Below are positions 44,786-52,903 of a stretch of DNA of 64,000 nucleotides, piece by piece; within the stretch, counting starts at the first letter, position 1; every line of letters begins with the position of its first letter. The notes below the pieces were generated by a model that had not been told where the DNA came from, ran no database searches, and was given only the letters and a program-made list of their open reading frames with translations. This DNA comes from Verrucomicrobiia bacterium (lineage in GTDB: Bacteria > Verrucomicrobiota > Verrucomicrobiia > Limisphaerales > JAEYXS01): assembly GCA_036405135.1 (NCBI GenBank), contig DASWYF010000009.1:1-64000 (forward strand), read 5' to 3'. A program made the translations under genes and the position numbers.

Positions 44786-45067
44786 TCAAGACTTGAGCTG
44801 CTGCTTCTCAGCGGCTTCTTCTTGGGCGATCTTGCGCGGCTCCACGGGACGCGGTGCCGGAGGCGGACTTTGCGGAGGAGGTTCCTGCATCGAACGATGC
44901 AGTTCATCCTGCATGTCGTTCGAGGCTTTCTTGAATTCCTTGATACCCTGCCCCAAACCCTTCGCGAGTTCGGGGATCTTCTTGGCTCCGAACAGAACCA
45001 ATACGATGACCAAGATGCCAATCACCTCCGGCATACCCAGTCCCAAGGCGAAAAATGCGGTGTTCAT
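44786..45067 (-). CDS. TatA/TatB-family translocase protein with Pro-rich tail
   Basis: 93 aa. N-terminal helix with the Tat motif [35 protein letters not shown], then an amphipathic helix and a ~35-residue Pro/Glu/Lys-rich tail. FG at the hinge and the absence of TatB-specific features make it TatA-like, though it may serve as TatB since it is longer and lies next to tatC. A 168-bp gap separates it from tatC. Confidence 0.88.
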   Translation of the reverse strand: MNTAFFALGLGMPEVIGILVIVLVLFGAKKIPELAKGLGQGIKEFKKASNDMQDELHRSMQEPPPQSPPPAPRPVEPRKIAQEEAAEKQQLKS

Positions 45068-45136
45068 ATGCTTACACTATCTCTACTGCACCCGTCCGTA
45101 AAGCTTTCTGGCTTTTCAGACCGGGCTTGCGGCCTT

Positions 45137-45313
45137 TCATTCGGCCTTCTCAGTAGTGTCGCTCGCGGCCTTCTTGAATTCCTTAATGCCTTGGCCTAAC
45201 CCCTTAGCCAGCTCCGGAATCATCTTGGCCCCGAACAGGAGCAGCACGATGGCCGAGATGCCGAGCACCTCCGGTAAACCCAAGCCAAATACGGCCAGCA
45301 ATGCTGCATTCAT
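45137..45313 (-). CDS. tatA: Twin-arginine translocase TatA
   Basis: 58 aa from ATG 45313 ([18 protein letters not shown]). It has the TatA pattern: membrane helix [22 protein letters not shown] hinge, amphipathic helix [11 protein letters not shown] and a short acidic end. It is a close paralog of the following tatA/B gene, so the pair is a tandem duplication. A GTG-type start further upstream would add an unusual Cys-containing leader. Confidence 0.9.
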   Translation of the reverse strand: MNAALLAVFGLGLPEVLGISAIVLLLFGAKMIPELAKGLGQGIKEFKKAASDTTEKAE

Positions 45314-45405
45314 GGTTTGTTTGCTAAACCCGGAACTGCAATCTCCTGCCAACTAAACAGACTGGCAGACGGACCTTACAGTTTCAGGCACATTAAAAAT
45401 ATACC

Positions 45406-46053
45406 TTATTGACGCGGCTTTAACAGAATAAATTCACCACGACGGTTCTTGGCCCAAGCACCCTCGCTGGAACCGATCTCCGCCGGGCGATCCTCGCCAT
45501 AGCTGATCGTATGCACCCGCTGTGCCTCTACACCCGAATTGATCAGATACTCACGCACCGCCAACGCGCGGCGTTCACCCAAGGAACGGTTATACTCCTC
45601 CGTGCCACGCTCATCGCAATGCCCCTCGATCTGCACCATGTACGTCGGCTTCCCCTTCAAATATGCCGCAACCTCATCGATACGAACACGTTCAGCCGCA
45701 CGAACCGTGGCGCGATCATAGTCGAAATACACCGTGTTCGCTTTGAAGAACGAAGGATCGGGATCGAAATTGCCGATATCAAACTGCGCCAAGGGATCTT
45801 TGTTCACCCCATCTCCCACCGGCGGCAGATTCTCAAAAGGCGTAGTTTTCGTGACCAAGTTGGGATTGTTGATCGGCCTGCCGCTATCCAAGATAGGGCC
45901 ACTCTGCGTCGAACTGCCAGTTCCTGGAGGATTTCCCGCGATCCCGTTCGACCCGATCTGCGTCACCGGCTTCGGTTTGCGTTTGCAACCCACCCCGCCC
46001 ATCACGAGCGACGCCATCAAAACAGCCCAGACCGTAAACCTAAAAAATTTCAT
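45406..46053 (-). CDS. pal: Peptidoglycan-associated lipoprotein Pal
   Basis: 215 aa. Lipoprotein signal FTVWAVLMASLVMGGVGC (lipidated Cys ~23), a Pro/Asn/Gly-rich linker, and an OmpA-like domain with TVYFDYDRATVRAAERVRID, GHCDERGTEEYNRSLGERRA and RVHTISYGEDRP. Pal binds peptidoglycan and TolB and keeps the outer membrane attached during division. It lies 26 bp after tolB. Confidence 0.94.
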   Translation of the reverse strand: MKFFRFTVWAVLMASLVMGGVGCKRKPKPVTQIGSNGIAGNPPGTGSSTQSGPILDSGRPINNPNLVTKTTPFENLPPVGDGVNKDPLAQFDIGNFDPDPSFFKANTVYFDYDRATVRAAERVRIDEVAAYLKGKPTYMVQIEGHCDERGTEEYNRSLGERRALAVREYLINSGVEAQRVHTISYGEDRPAEIGSSEGAWAKNRRGEFILLKPRQ

Positions 46054-46079
46054 AATTCGTTTATTTGTAGGGGATTGCG

Positions 46080-47255
46080 TTACCGAGCCCAGACAGGCTG
46101 AGAGCTGCTACCCGCAGTTTGTTTAATATCCTTTACACGTTTGGTTGGCACGTCAAGCAAAGACAGGACTCGCCGCCCGCCGACACGACGGGCAAAGATC
46201 ACTGTCCGCGAGTTCGGAGCCCATGAGGGATCCTCGCCCGTGGCCAATACCGTAGCGCTGCCTCCCGTTGCTGGAACCGTGCAAATGTTGAAATCCCCCA
46301 TCAAAGACGTGAACACGATGGTCTTGCCATCCGGCGACCAATCCGGCTCCGTCGCATTGCTCACACCCGCCGTCGTCAGGCGCTTCATCGCCCCGCCACT
46401 GGCCGGCACCGTGTAAAGTCCACGCCCCATCCGCGAATAAAAACAGATCGTCTTGCCATCGGGCGACCAGCACGGAGAACTCTCATCCTCCGTCGTCTTC
46501 GTCAACTGCACCAGACCGCTCCCGTCTGCATTCGCCACGTAGATGTCCGGGCTGCCGTTCTTGCTCAACACCATCGCGATCTTCGAGCCATCCGGAGAAA
46601 TCGCCACACTAGTGTTCAAACCCGGCTGCCCCGATGCTATCTTCCGCTCACCCGTGGACAAGTTGTGTGCGAATATCTTCGGCGTGCCCAGTTTGTAAGA
46701 CGTGTAATAGATCGCGCCGTTCGCCTTCACCCAGGAAGGCGCCGCCACCAGCGAATTGTCCGATGTCAACGGCACCGCGTTCGCCCCATCATAATCCGCC
46801 ACAAAGATCTCGCTGTAACCTTGTCGTTGCTCGCCCTTGAACGCGATGCGCGTCTGCCCCACACCGCTCACCCCGCGGATCGACTGCACAATCTCGTCAG
46901 CAAACGCATGTGCGAGCCGACGCTGATCACTGCCTGCGTAACGCTTGCCCAATATCTGCTGCTTGCTGCCCACATGGATCAGCCGCCCCTCCAACCCGTC
47001 TCCCTGCGTGACCTTAACCTCAAAGCGCGCCCGGTCCGCCGAAACAAATTCGCACCCCAACACCTCCAGGTCGAACTTCAACGTCGAGGCGATCTCGCCC
47101 GAGGCTCCCGTCATCGTGACCGGGATCACCTGGTTCACCACCAGTTCCTGATCACGCTTGAGATCGATCACCGTTCCCTGTGCGTACACTGCATTGCTGC
47201 TGCAGACCATCGCGGCGCATAGCATCGCCGCTGTCAAAATTCGTTTCAGAGTCAT
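46080..47255 (-). CDS. tolB: Tol-Pal system protein TolB
   Basis: 391 aa periplasmic protein with a signal peptide (LTAAMLCAAMVCSSNAVYAQ), an N-terminal alpha/beta domain and a six-bladed propeller of PD40-type repeats (SWVKANGAIYYTS..., AISPDGSKIAMVLS, CWSPDGKTICFYSR, DWSPDGKTIVFTS). It links Pal to TolA. Located 6 bp after tolA. Confidence 0.93.
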   Translation of the reverse strand: MTLKRILTAAMLCAAMVCSSNAVYAQGTVIDLKRDQELVVNQVIPVTMTGASGEIASTLKFDLEVLGCEFVSADRARFEVKVTQGDGLEGRLIHVGSKQQILGKRYAGSDQRRLAHAFADEIVQSIRGVSGVGQTRIAFKGEQRQGYSEIFVADYDGANAVPLTSDNSLVAAPSWVKANGAIYYTSYKLGTPKIFAHNLSTGERKIASGQPGLNTSVAISPDGSKIAMVLSKNGSPDIYVANADGSGLVQLTKTTEDESSPCWSPDGKTICFYSRMGRGLYTVPASGGAMKRLTTAGVSNATEPDWSPDGKTIVFTSLMGDFNICTVPATGGSATVLATGEDPSWAPNSRTVIFARRVGGRRVLSLLDVPTKRVKDIKQTAGSSSQPVWAR

Positions 47256-47261
47256 GTATGT

Positions 47262-48302
47262 TTAGCCCGTCCCTCGCTTGGACGTCAGGTTAAAGTTGAT
47301 GGTGAATGTTCGGCTGCTGTCCGTGGCCCCTTCCGGGAACGGCCTCCCGATGTTCTTCACATTGTCCAATGCCTTCTGCACCGACCGGTCCAGCATGGTA
47401 TTGCCTGAAGGCCTGATGATACGGCCCCTCGCCGCACCATTCCGCTGCACCACGATCTCCACGCGGACGATCCCTGCATCCCCCGTCACCGCTTCCGTGA
47501 CGATCCAGTTCAGGTCGTAGATCTCCCGCACATACTGCGCGTAATTCATCAACGTCGGCCCGTTGCCCACGCCCCAGCCCTTGCCGGAACCCACGCCAAA
47601 GCTCGCGATGTCCAGCCCCTCTCCCGGCTGCGACAGCCCCTGGTTCAGTTTGTCGAAAGTATTGCCGATGGCATTTCTGATTGCTGCCTGCTGCGCCCGC
47701 TGATTGCGGATCGCCTGCGCATCCGCCTCCTTCCTAGCCTTGTCCGCTGCGGCTGCCGCCTTCTTTTTATTCTCCGCATCACGGTCCGTGCGCGTCACAC
47801 TGTTCAAATTCACCGCCACCTTCTTCGCCTCCTGCTTCGGCACTTCCCTCTTGGTGGGCGCATCCGCCTTCACTTCTTTTTTAGGCTCATCCTTGGGCGT
47901 CTTCTTCTTGTTGTCCGGCGGACGCAGAGCAGTTCTCGTATCCTGTGGTGGCACCACCACCGCTTCGATCGGCTGCGGCTTCGGTATCTCCACCGGCGGT
48001 TTCGCCACCGGCTCGGACTTCGGCGGCTCCGGCTCAGGCTCTGGTTCCGGCGCGCGCGGCGCAGGTGCAGGTGCTGGAGCCTGAACGGCCGCCGGGCTGC
48101 CCCCGCCGCCACCACCACCCTGCTGCGAAGGCCCGTCTGTAAGTCCTTGGATGTCGATCAATTTGATATCGACATGCTGCTCATCCATCTTGGCCGGCTT
48201 GAACGTCTTCTCTCCAAAAGCAGTCGCCACCGCCAGCACCACCACGAGAATGCCGTGGGAAGCCAGCGATCCGACCAGACACTTTTTTTGCAGACGTTCC
48301 AT
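47262..48302 (-). CDS. tolA: TolA/TonB-like energy transducer
   Basis: 346 aa from ATG 48302, 7 bp after the tolR stop. One N-terminal membrane helix (VGSLASHGILVVVLAVATAF), a Gly run followed by Pro/Ala/Glu repeats, a Lys/Ala-rich helical stretch (~165-215) and a C-terminal TonB_C-type domain (DLNWIVTEAVTGDAGIVRVE, PSGNTMLDRSVQKALDNV). It spans the periplasm and passes energy from TolQR to TolB-Pal. The family also contains TonB; operon context decides for TolA. Confidence 0.85.
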   Translation of the reverse strand: MERLQKKCLVGSLASHGILVVVLAVATAFGEKTFKPAKMDEQHVDIKLIDIQGLTDGPSQQGGGGGGGSPAAVQAPAPAPAPRAPEPEPEPEPPKSEPVAKPPVEIPKPQPIEAVVVPPQDTRTALRPPDNKKKTPKDEPKKEVKADAPTKREVPKQEAKKVAVNLNSVTRTDRDAENKKKAAAAADKARKEADAQAIRNQRAQQAAIRNAIGNTFDKLNQGLSQPGEGLDIASFGVGSGKGWGVGNGPTLMNYAQYVREIYDLNWIVTEAVTGDAGIVRVEIVVQRNGAARGRIIRPSGNTMLDRSVQKALDNVKNIGRPFPEGATDSSRTFTINFNLTSKRGTG

Positions 48303-48309
48303 GTAATCT

Positions 48310-48735
48310 TCAGCGTTTACCAGGACGGGGGTCCGTCCGCAGCGAGATGCGGCTGATGCCATTCCGGTCGCATCGCTGCAAAATGGCCGCCACGTGCTTG
48401 TAGGGTCCGTTTTCATCCGCCCGGATATAAACTACCATATTCTTGTTCTTCGCAAACCTCTCGCGCAATGCCTTTTCCACATCGTCCAGCGGCGCTATCC
48501 GGCTGTTGATCATGTACTGGCCGGCCGCATTCACTTCCACCGTCACGATGTCATTTGGGCTGACCTTGGTATCCGGCCGCCCCGCCTCATGTGGCAGGCT
48601 CAGATCCATTCCCTGCTCCAAGAGCGGCGTGGTGATGATAAAGATGATCAGCAACACAAACGCCAGATCCAATAGCGGCGTGATGTTGATCTCATTCAAC
48701 GTCACCAAATGCCCTCTCTGTGATACGCGCCGCAT
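48310..48735 (-). CDS. tolR: TolR/ExbD-family protein
   Basis: 141 aa. A single N-terminal membrane helix with the proton-channel Asp in INITPLLDLAFVLLIIFIITTPL, followed by a periplasmic domain ending in the pattern KHVAAILQRCDRNGISRISLRTD. It forms the proton-driven motor with TolQ. Context (tolA, tolB, pal) favours TolR. Confidence 0.92.
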   Translation of the reverse strand: MRRVSQRGHLVTLNEINITPLLDLAFVLLIIFIITTPLLEQGMDLSLPHEAGRPDTKVSPNDIVTVEVNAAGQYMINSRIAPLDDVEKALRERFAKNKNMVVYIRADENGPYKHVAAILQRCDRNGISRISLRTDPRPGKR

Positions 48736-48803
48736 GACTTCTTTCTTTTTTCGCTTTAGCTCAGACGGAACAACTCGACCTTTGCTCCGTTCTAAAATTA
48801 AAA

Positions 48804-49526
48804 TTATTCATCCTTCAAATATTCCGTCTCCATCTTGGAAACGAGTTCCTGCGCGAAGTTATCCAGCTCCACCGTGAACACGCGCAAGCTATGCACCAGC
48901 CAGTTGTAGGCGAACATGGATGGGATCGCCACCAAAAGACCCGCCACCGTAGTGAGCAACGCGCACGCCACACCAGGAGCCATCGTCGCCAGATCCGCAC
49001 GACCGCCCGCCTGCACCGCCATCGCCACGTAACTGAACGCGCTCATCACGCCCCACACCGTACCCAGCAACCCAAGGAACGGCCCGCCGCTCACCGCGAT
49101 CGCCAGCAGGATGAGACCAGACTCCAGCTTCAGCGCCTCCCGTGCCACTGCCGATTCGAGAGCACGTTTCACATGTTCCATCACCTTCAAGGAAACTTCT
49201 TTCTTCCGCCCCTCGTTCGCTTCCGTGCGGAGCCTCGCATCAAGCTGATCGCAACCGTCCTTGTAAACTGTATACAGCGGGCAACCCTCCACCGTCAGAC
49301 GGCGATCATACACCTCCAACACATGCTTCTGGTTACGGAATTCTGTATCGAAAAAAGCGTTCAGCTTCTTGGCCCTGCGCATCTGCAATGTCTTCGCCAC
49401 CATCACCGACCACGCGAACGTTGAGAAGATACCCAATAAGATGATGATCGCTTTGCCCTCAATCGTGGAATTTTTCCAGATGAAAGGCAGATCGTTGACG
49501 GCTAAAATCGCGTTAATCATGATCAC
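48804..49526 (-). CDS. tolQ: TolQ/ExbB-family proton channel protein
   Basis: 240 aa with three membrane helices: ~25-45 (AIIILLGIFSTFAWSVMVAK), ~145-165 (GGPFLGLLGTVWGVMSAF) and ~185-210 (APGVACALLTTVAGLLVAIPSM). These match the MotA/TolQ/ExbB fold. It is the first gene of the tolQ-tolR-tolA-tolB-pal-tatA-tatA/B-tatC cluster. Two ATGs (49526, 49520) are both plausible starts. Confidence 0.93.
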   Translation of the reverse strand: MIMINAILAVNDLPFIWKNSTIEGKAIIILLGIFSTFAWSVMVAKTLQMRRAKKLNAFFDTEFRNQKHVLEVYDRRLTVEGCPLYTVYKDGCDQLDARLRTEANEGRKKEVSLKVMEHVKRALESAVAREALKLESGLILLAIAVSGGPFLGLLGTVWGVMSAFSYVAMAVQAGGRADLATMAPGVACALLTTVAGLLVAIPSMFAYNWLVHSLRVFTVELDNFAQELVSKMETEYLKDE

Positions 49527-49784
49527 AATGCCAGAGAACCGCTCCCCGGCCTCAAAAAAGCCAAAACCACCATATAGACTACCAACCGACGAACCAATAC
49601 TGCATTTTACTCAATCTATTGTGCGGTCGGACAAAAAAAGAAGCACCGAAAGAGAAGCCCGCCTATGGACCACCATCACACCATCCGATCACCCTGCCCT
49701 TGTAGCCGTAGAAAATGAAGAAAGCATCACTACCCTCTCCATTCATCCCAAGCAAACACCGCTTGCCACGCCTGCAAAAACCGC

Positions 49785-49997
49785 TTAACCCTGTCCCGCC
49801 TGCCCACCCGTTGGTCCTAACAACGTCCGCTCCCGCAAATGCTGCTCAATTCCCCGCGCTATCAACCGCTCGGCCGCTTCCGCCGGATTCTTCCCAAACA
49901 ACCCCGTGGCCACCAATTGCTTCAAAAAGTCATGCACTGGCGGCGTCGTGGACACCGTTATCGTTATTGTGTCGACTGAATTGGGCGTGCGTGCCAT
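49785..49997 (-). CDS. Small ribbon-helix-helix-type DNA-binding protein
   Basis: 70 aa. The order beta-strand (DTITITVST), helix (PPVHDFLKQLVATG), turn and second helix (PAEAAERLIARGIEQHL) is that of Arc/MetJ/ParD-type ribbon-helix-helix regulators. The start codon ATG (49997-49995) falls inside a three-copy 11-bp direct repeat that would suit cooperative binding by such a dimer, so autoregulation is likely. No toxin partner is adjacent. The fold is inferred from pattern only. Confidence 0.65.
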   Translation of the reverse strand: MARTPNSVDTITITVSTTPPVHDFLKQLVATGLFGKNPAEAAERLIARGIEQHLRERTLLGPTGGQAGQG

Positions 49998-50036
49998 TAC
50001 TTTGCCATAAGTATGCCATTACTTTAGAAACGTCAA
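49992..50036 (-). promoter_or_regulatory. Triple 11-bp operator repeat and promoter of the RHH gene
   Basis: Plus-strand copies TGCCATTACTT (49992-50002), TGCCATAAGTA (50003-50013) and TGCCATTACTT (50014-50024) follow head to tail at exactly 11 bp, one helical turn. On the minus strand a TTGACG box lies at 50036-50031 and a CATACT box at 50015-50010, inside the repeats (15-bp spacer). Binding would cover the -10 box and the start codon. Confidence 0.6.
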
Positions 50037-50183
50037 GGGGTTAAAACCGAAAATAATGACAATTTTGCAATTTTCTTCTCGTGCTCGTAATCGTCCTCGA
50101 ATAGCCGTCAAATCGTTTCCCTTTTGTGCTTTCTGCGCCTTATTGTGGCCAGTCTTTCCCCTTCCCTTTGATGTTCGCGGTTT

Positions 50184-50240
50184 CCATTGATCATTACTCA
50201 TTCCTTCGTCATTCGGATTTCGTCATTGGTCATTTTTCAG
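50184..50240. repeat. Dispersed repeat family B copy 2
   Basis: CATTGATCATTACTCATTCC, then TTCGTCATTCGGATTTCGTC and CATTGGTCATTTTTCA. It is nearly identical to 16991-17050 and ends ~25 bp before the permease start. Confidence 0.7.
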
Positions 50241-50264
50241 TTCCCCCTTATCCTCCGCCCGCCC

Positions 50265-51407
50265 ATGACCCAAGAGAATGCCAAAAAGCCCGCGTCGTCC
50301 CGCTTCCGTTTCCAAGAAGCCGGACTGCTTTGGGTCATCCTCTTCCTCGGCATCATCCTCACCTGGCAAGGCGGCACCGTCAAAGTCCCCGTATTCGAGA
50401 TCGGCCCCGATGGCGAACGCCAACGCGTATTCGATGTCGGCGCCGATGGCGAGCGCACCCCACGCTTCGAAGAAAAGAATAAATTCCTCAACGCTCAAAA
50501 CCTCGCGCTTCTCGCAAAAGATACCAGCTTCATTGCCATCATGGCGATTGGTGTGACACTGGTCATCATCGCCGGTGGAATAGATCTTTCGGTAGGTTCC
50601 ATTTATGCCTTGGCTTCCGTAACCGCCGCACTCGTGATGCGAAGTTTTGGCCCTGAAGGAGCGAATGCAGGCACTTCACCTTGGATTTCAGTTTCTCTAG
50701 GAATTTCCACCTGCCTCGGCGTGGCCGTCTTATGCGGTTTGTTCAATGGTGGAATGACCACGCTGCTAAAAGTCCATCCTTTCATCATCACACTCGGCAC
50801 CATGGCCATCTTTCGCGGTATCGCCTTTGTGATGACCAAGGGCCAGTCAATCGGCGGATTTCCCGAAGCATTTCGTAAACTCATCCAGTGGGGCACCAGT
50901 GATGGCCCAAGCCTGATGCCCATGATTGTGATGATATTGGTCACTATTATCGGCAGCATATATTTAAGCCGGATGGCTGCTGGCCGCCGCATCTACGCCA
51001 TCGGCGGCAACGAACTCGCCAGCCGCTTCAGCGGCATCCGTGTGGAGCGCGTAAAGCTCGGTGTTTTCATCATCTCCGGCCTCACTGCGGGTGTGGCTGC
51101 CATGATTGCTCTTGGCTACTATGGCAGCGCCACTTCAGGCGATGGCCAAGGATATGAATTGAGAGTGATCGCTGCTGCCGTAGTAGGCGGCGCGAGCCTC
51201 TCCGGCGGCAAAGGCACCGCGCTCGGCGCCCTCCTCGGTGCCCTCATCATCCAGATGATCGATAGCGGCATCGTCATCCTCGGCATCGATCAAAACTACA
51301 GCCAGATCATCATCGGCGCCGTCGTCATCATCGCCGTCGTGCTGGACCAGTTCAACGCATGGCTCGCAAGAAAACGCCTCGTCTCTGTGCCGGAGAAAAA
51401 AACATAG
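50265..51407 (+). CDS. Sugar ABC transporter permease (RbsC-like)
   Basis: 380 aa from ATG 50265; a longer frame would translate the repeat upstream. It is a ribose/xylose-type permease with FIAIMAIGVTLVIIAGGIDLSVGSIYAL, HPFIITLGTMAIFRGIAFVMTKGQSI, RFSGIRVERVKLGVFIISGL and VIAAAVVGGASLSGGKGTALG. It is unusual in having a ~45-residue hydrophilic insert after the first helix, with two copies of a GxDGER-type unit (EIGPDGERQRVF, DVGADGERTPRF). The matching ATPase is at 52904; no binding protein is seen. Confidence 0.9.
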   Translation: MTQENAKKPASSRFRFQEAGLLWVILFLGIILTWQGGTVKVPVFEIGPDGERQRVFDVGADGERTPRFEEKNKFLNAQNLALLAKDTSFIAIMAIGVTLVIIAGGIDLSVGSIYALASVTAALVMRSFGPEGANAGTSPWISVSLGISTCLGVAVLCGLFNGGMTTLLKVHPFIITLGTMAIFRGIAFVMTKGQSIGGFPEAFRKLIQWGTSDGPSLMPMIVMILVTIIGSIYLSRMAAGRRIYAIGGNELASRFSGIRVERVKLGVFIISGLTAGVAAMIALGYYGSATSGDGQGYELRVIAAAVVGGASLSGGKGTALGALLGALIIQMIDSGIVILGIDQNYSQIIIGAVVIIAVVLDQFNAWLARKRLVSVPEKKT

Positions 51408-51423
51408 TTCCTTCGATATTTTT

Positions 51424-51756
51424 ATGCCGCGCACTGAAGAAGAAATCCTTGCCTGCATCCACAGTTTCGAACCGCAGAACGGCAATTGGCGCGCCTTGGA
51501 CACATTGCTTGATGAACTCTGGCAACATCCACCCAAACTCTTATGGGTGAAACCGCTGTTTAGTATCTTTGAAAGATTTCCAGATGAAGATGGCGCAGGA
51601 GTTTTCTGGAGCATCATTCACGGTGTGGAAACGATTGATGGTTACGAAGACATATTACTTATTTCACAACAAGAGAGGCCGTGTGAGTTGAAAGAGGTAA
51701 TGCTCACTCGCATTGCTAACTCCAATAAACGCACCCCTGAATCTGACTCACCTTAG
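51424..51756 (+). CDS. Conserved hypothetical protein
   Basis: A 110-aa acidic soluble protein (PRTEEEILACIHSFEPQNG..., NWRALDTLLDELW, IFERFPDEDGAGVFWSIIHG). I recall similar short proteins annotated as hypothetical but no function. It starts 16 bp after the permease stop and sits inside the sugar-transport cluster by position only. Confidence 0.65.
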   Translation: MPRTEEEILACIHSFEPQNGNWRALDTLLDELWQHPPKLLWVKPLFSIFERFPDEDGAGVFWSIIHGVETIDGYEDILLISQQERPCELKEVMLTRIANSNKRTPESDSP

Positions 51757-51847
51757 CCCCAGCGGGGCGACCCGACGGTAGCCGTGGGTGACCAACGGGA
51801 ACCTACGGAAACATGACCTACCACACCCGCGCCACGTAGTGGCGCGA
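51756..51847. repeat. Two intergenic hairpins
   Basis: GCCCC-agc-GGGGC at 51756-51768 and CGCGCCAC-gta-GTGGCGCG at 51829-51847, joined by text with ACCCGACGGTAGCCGTGGG. They look like a dispersed repeat; the first may help terminate the preceding gene but lacks a T-run. Confidence 0.5.
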
Positions 51848-51955
51848 CGACCCACTATTTCATCCGATCCAAAAAATCTCTACTCCTCCTGTTACATTCC
51901 CGCAACACCACCATTCCCTATTCCCATCCCCGTCAATTTATCCTAATATCTCCTC

Positions 51956-52771
51956 ATGCTTTCGAACCTGAAACCCTTCGTCCTCGGCATTTCCCTTTGC
52001 CTCGCTGCCCCTATGCTTCACGCCGTCGAGATCATCGCCCATCGCGGCGCGTCCCATGATGCGCCGGAAAACACCGTCGCATCCTCCAAGCTCGGCTTCC
52101 AGCAAAAGGCCGACGGTGTGGAGCTCGACGTCTATCTCGGCAAGGACAATTCCCTCCCCGTCATCCACGATGCCACCACCAAGCGCACTACCGGAGTGGA
52201 CGGCAAGATCAAAGAGATGACCCTCGATGAATTCAAGAAGCTCGATGCCGGCACGTGGAAGAATCCGAAATATGCGGGCGAGAAAATCCCCACCCTCGAC
52301 GAGATGCTTGAGACCGTGCCCAAGGGCAAGAAGATGGTCATCGAGATCAAAGACAAAGACGTCGCCATCGTCCCGCCTATGGTCGAATCTGTGAAGCGCA
52401 AGAAGATGACGCCGAAGGACGCGCTCTTCATCAGCTTCAACTATCCCGTGCTCGTCGCCACCAAGAAAGCGCTCCCCGAATACACCGCTCTTTACCTCGC
52501 CAGCTACAAGCAGGACAAAACCACCGGCGAAGTGAAACCCACCCTCGATGAACTTATCAAGCAGGCGAAAGACGCGAACTTCGAAGGCCTCAACCTCGAT
52601 TACAAATGGCCCATCGACGAAGCCTTCGTAAAAAAGATTCACGGCGCCGGATTGAAATTCTACGTGTGGACCGTGAACGATGCCGAAGTCGCCAAACGCC
52701 TCGTCGCCGCCGGCGTAGACGGCATCACCACCGACCGCCCCGAATGGCTCCGCGAACAATTGAAGAAGTAA
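51956..52771 (+). CDS. Glycerophosphodiester phosphodiesterase (exported)
   Basis: 271 aa. A signal peptide (LGISLCLAAPMLHA) precedes a GDPD barrel: IIAHRGASHDAPENTVASS with catalytic His-Arg and the Glu-Asn pair, GVELDVYLGKDNSLPVIHDAT with the second His and metal ligands, and VWTVNDAEVAKRLVAAGVDGITTDRPEWL at the end. The enzyme hydrolyses glycerophosphodiesters to glycerol 3-phosphate and alcohol in the periplasm. It lies between the two sugar ABC genes, perhaps by chance. Confidence 0.92.
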   Translation: MLSNLKPFVLGISLCLAAPMLHAVEIIAHRGASHDAPENTVASSKLGFQQKADGVELDVYLGKDNSLPVIHDATTKRTTGVDGKIKEMTLDEFKKLDAGTWKNPKYAGEKIPTLDEMLETVPKGKKMVIEIKDKDVAIVPPMVESVKRKKMTPKDALFISFNYPVLVATKKALPEYTALYLASYKQDKTTGEVKPTLDELIKQAKDANFEGLNLDYKWPIDEAFVKKIHGAGLKFYVWTVNDAEVAKRLVAAGVDGITTDRPEWLREQLKK

Positions 52772-52779
52772 TCAACGTG

Positions 52780-52800
52780 CTGCCGGATTCCAGCCGGCAG
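52780..52800 (+). other. Hairpin after the GDPD gene
   Basis: CTGCCGG (52780-52786) and CCGGCAG (52794-52800) with a 7-nt loop, 9 bp after the stop. No clear T-run follows. Confidence 0.4.
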
Positions 52801-52871
52801 TATTGAGGCATCCGAATACCAACCGCCGGATAATGATAAACGGCCATCACAAAACGTAGCCGTTCCCTTCA

Positions 52872-52897
52872 TACCTCATACTTCATAATTCATACTT
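52872..52897. repeat. Imperfect TTCATACcTCATAC-type tandem repeat
   Basis: CATACCTCATACTTCATAAT followed by TCATACTT, a degenerate unit of ~9 bp, seven bases before the GTG start of the ABC ATPase gene. A short echo (CTCACTTCATACCT) lies at about 24545. Confidence 0.5.
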
Positions 52898-52903
52898 GTT
52901 GCT

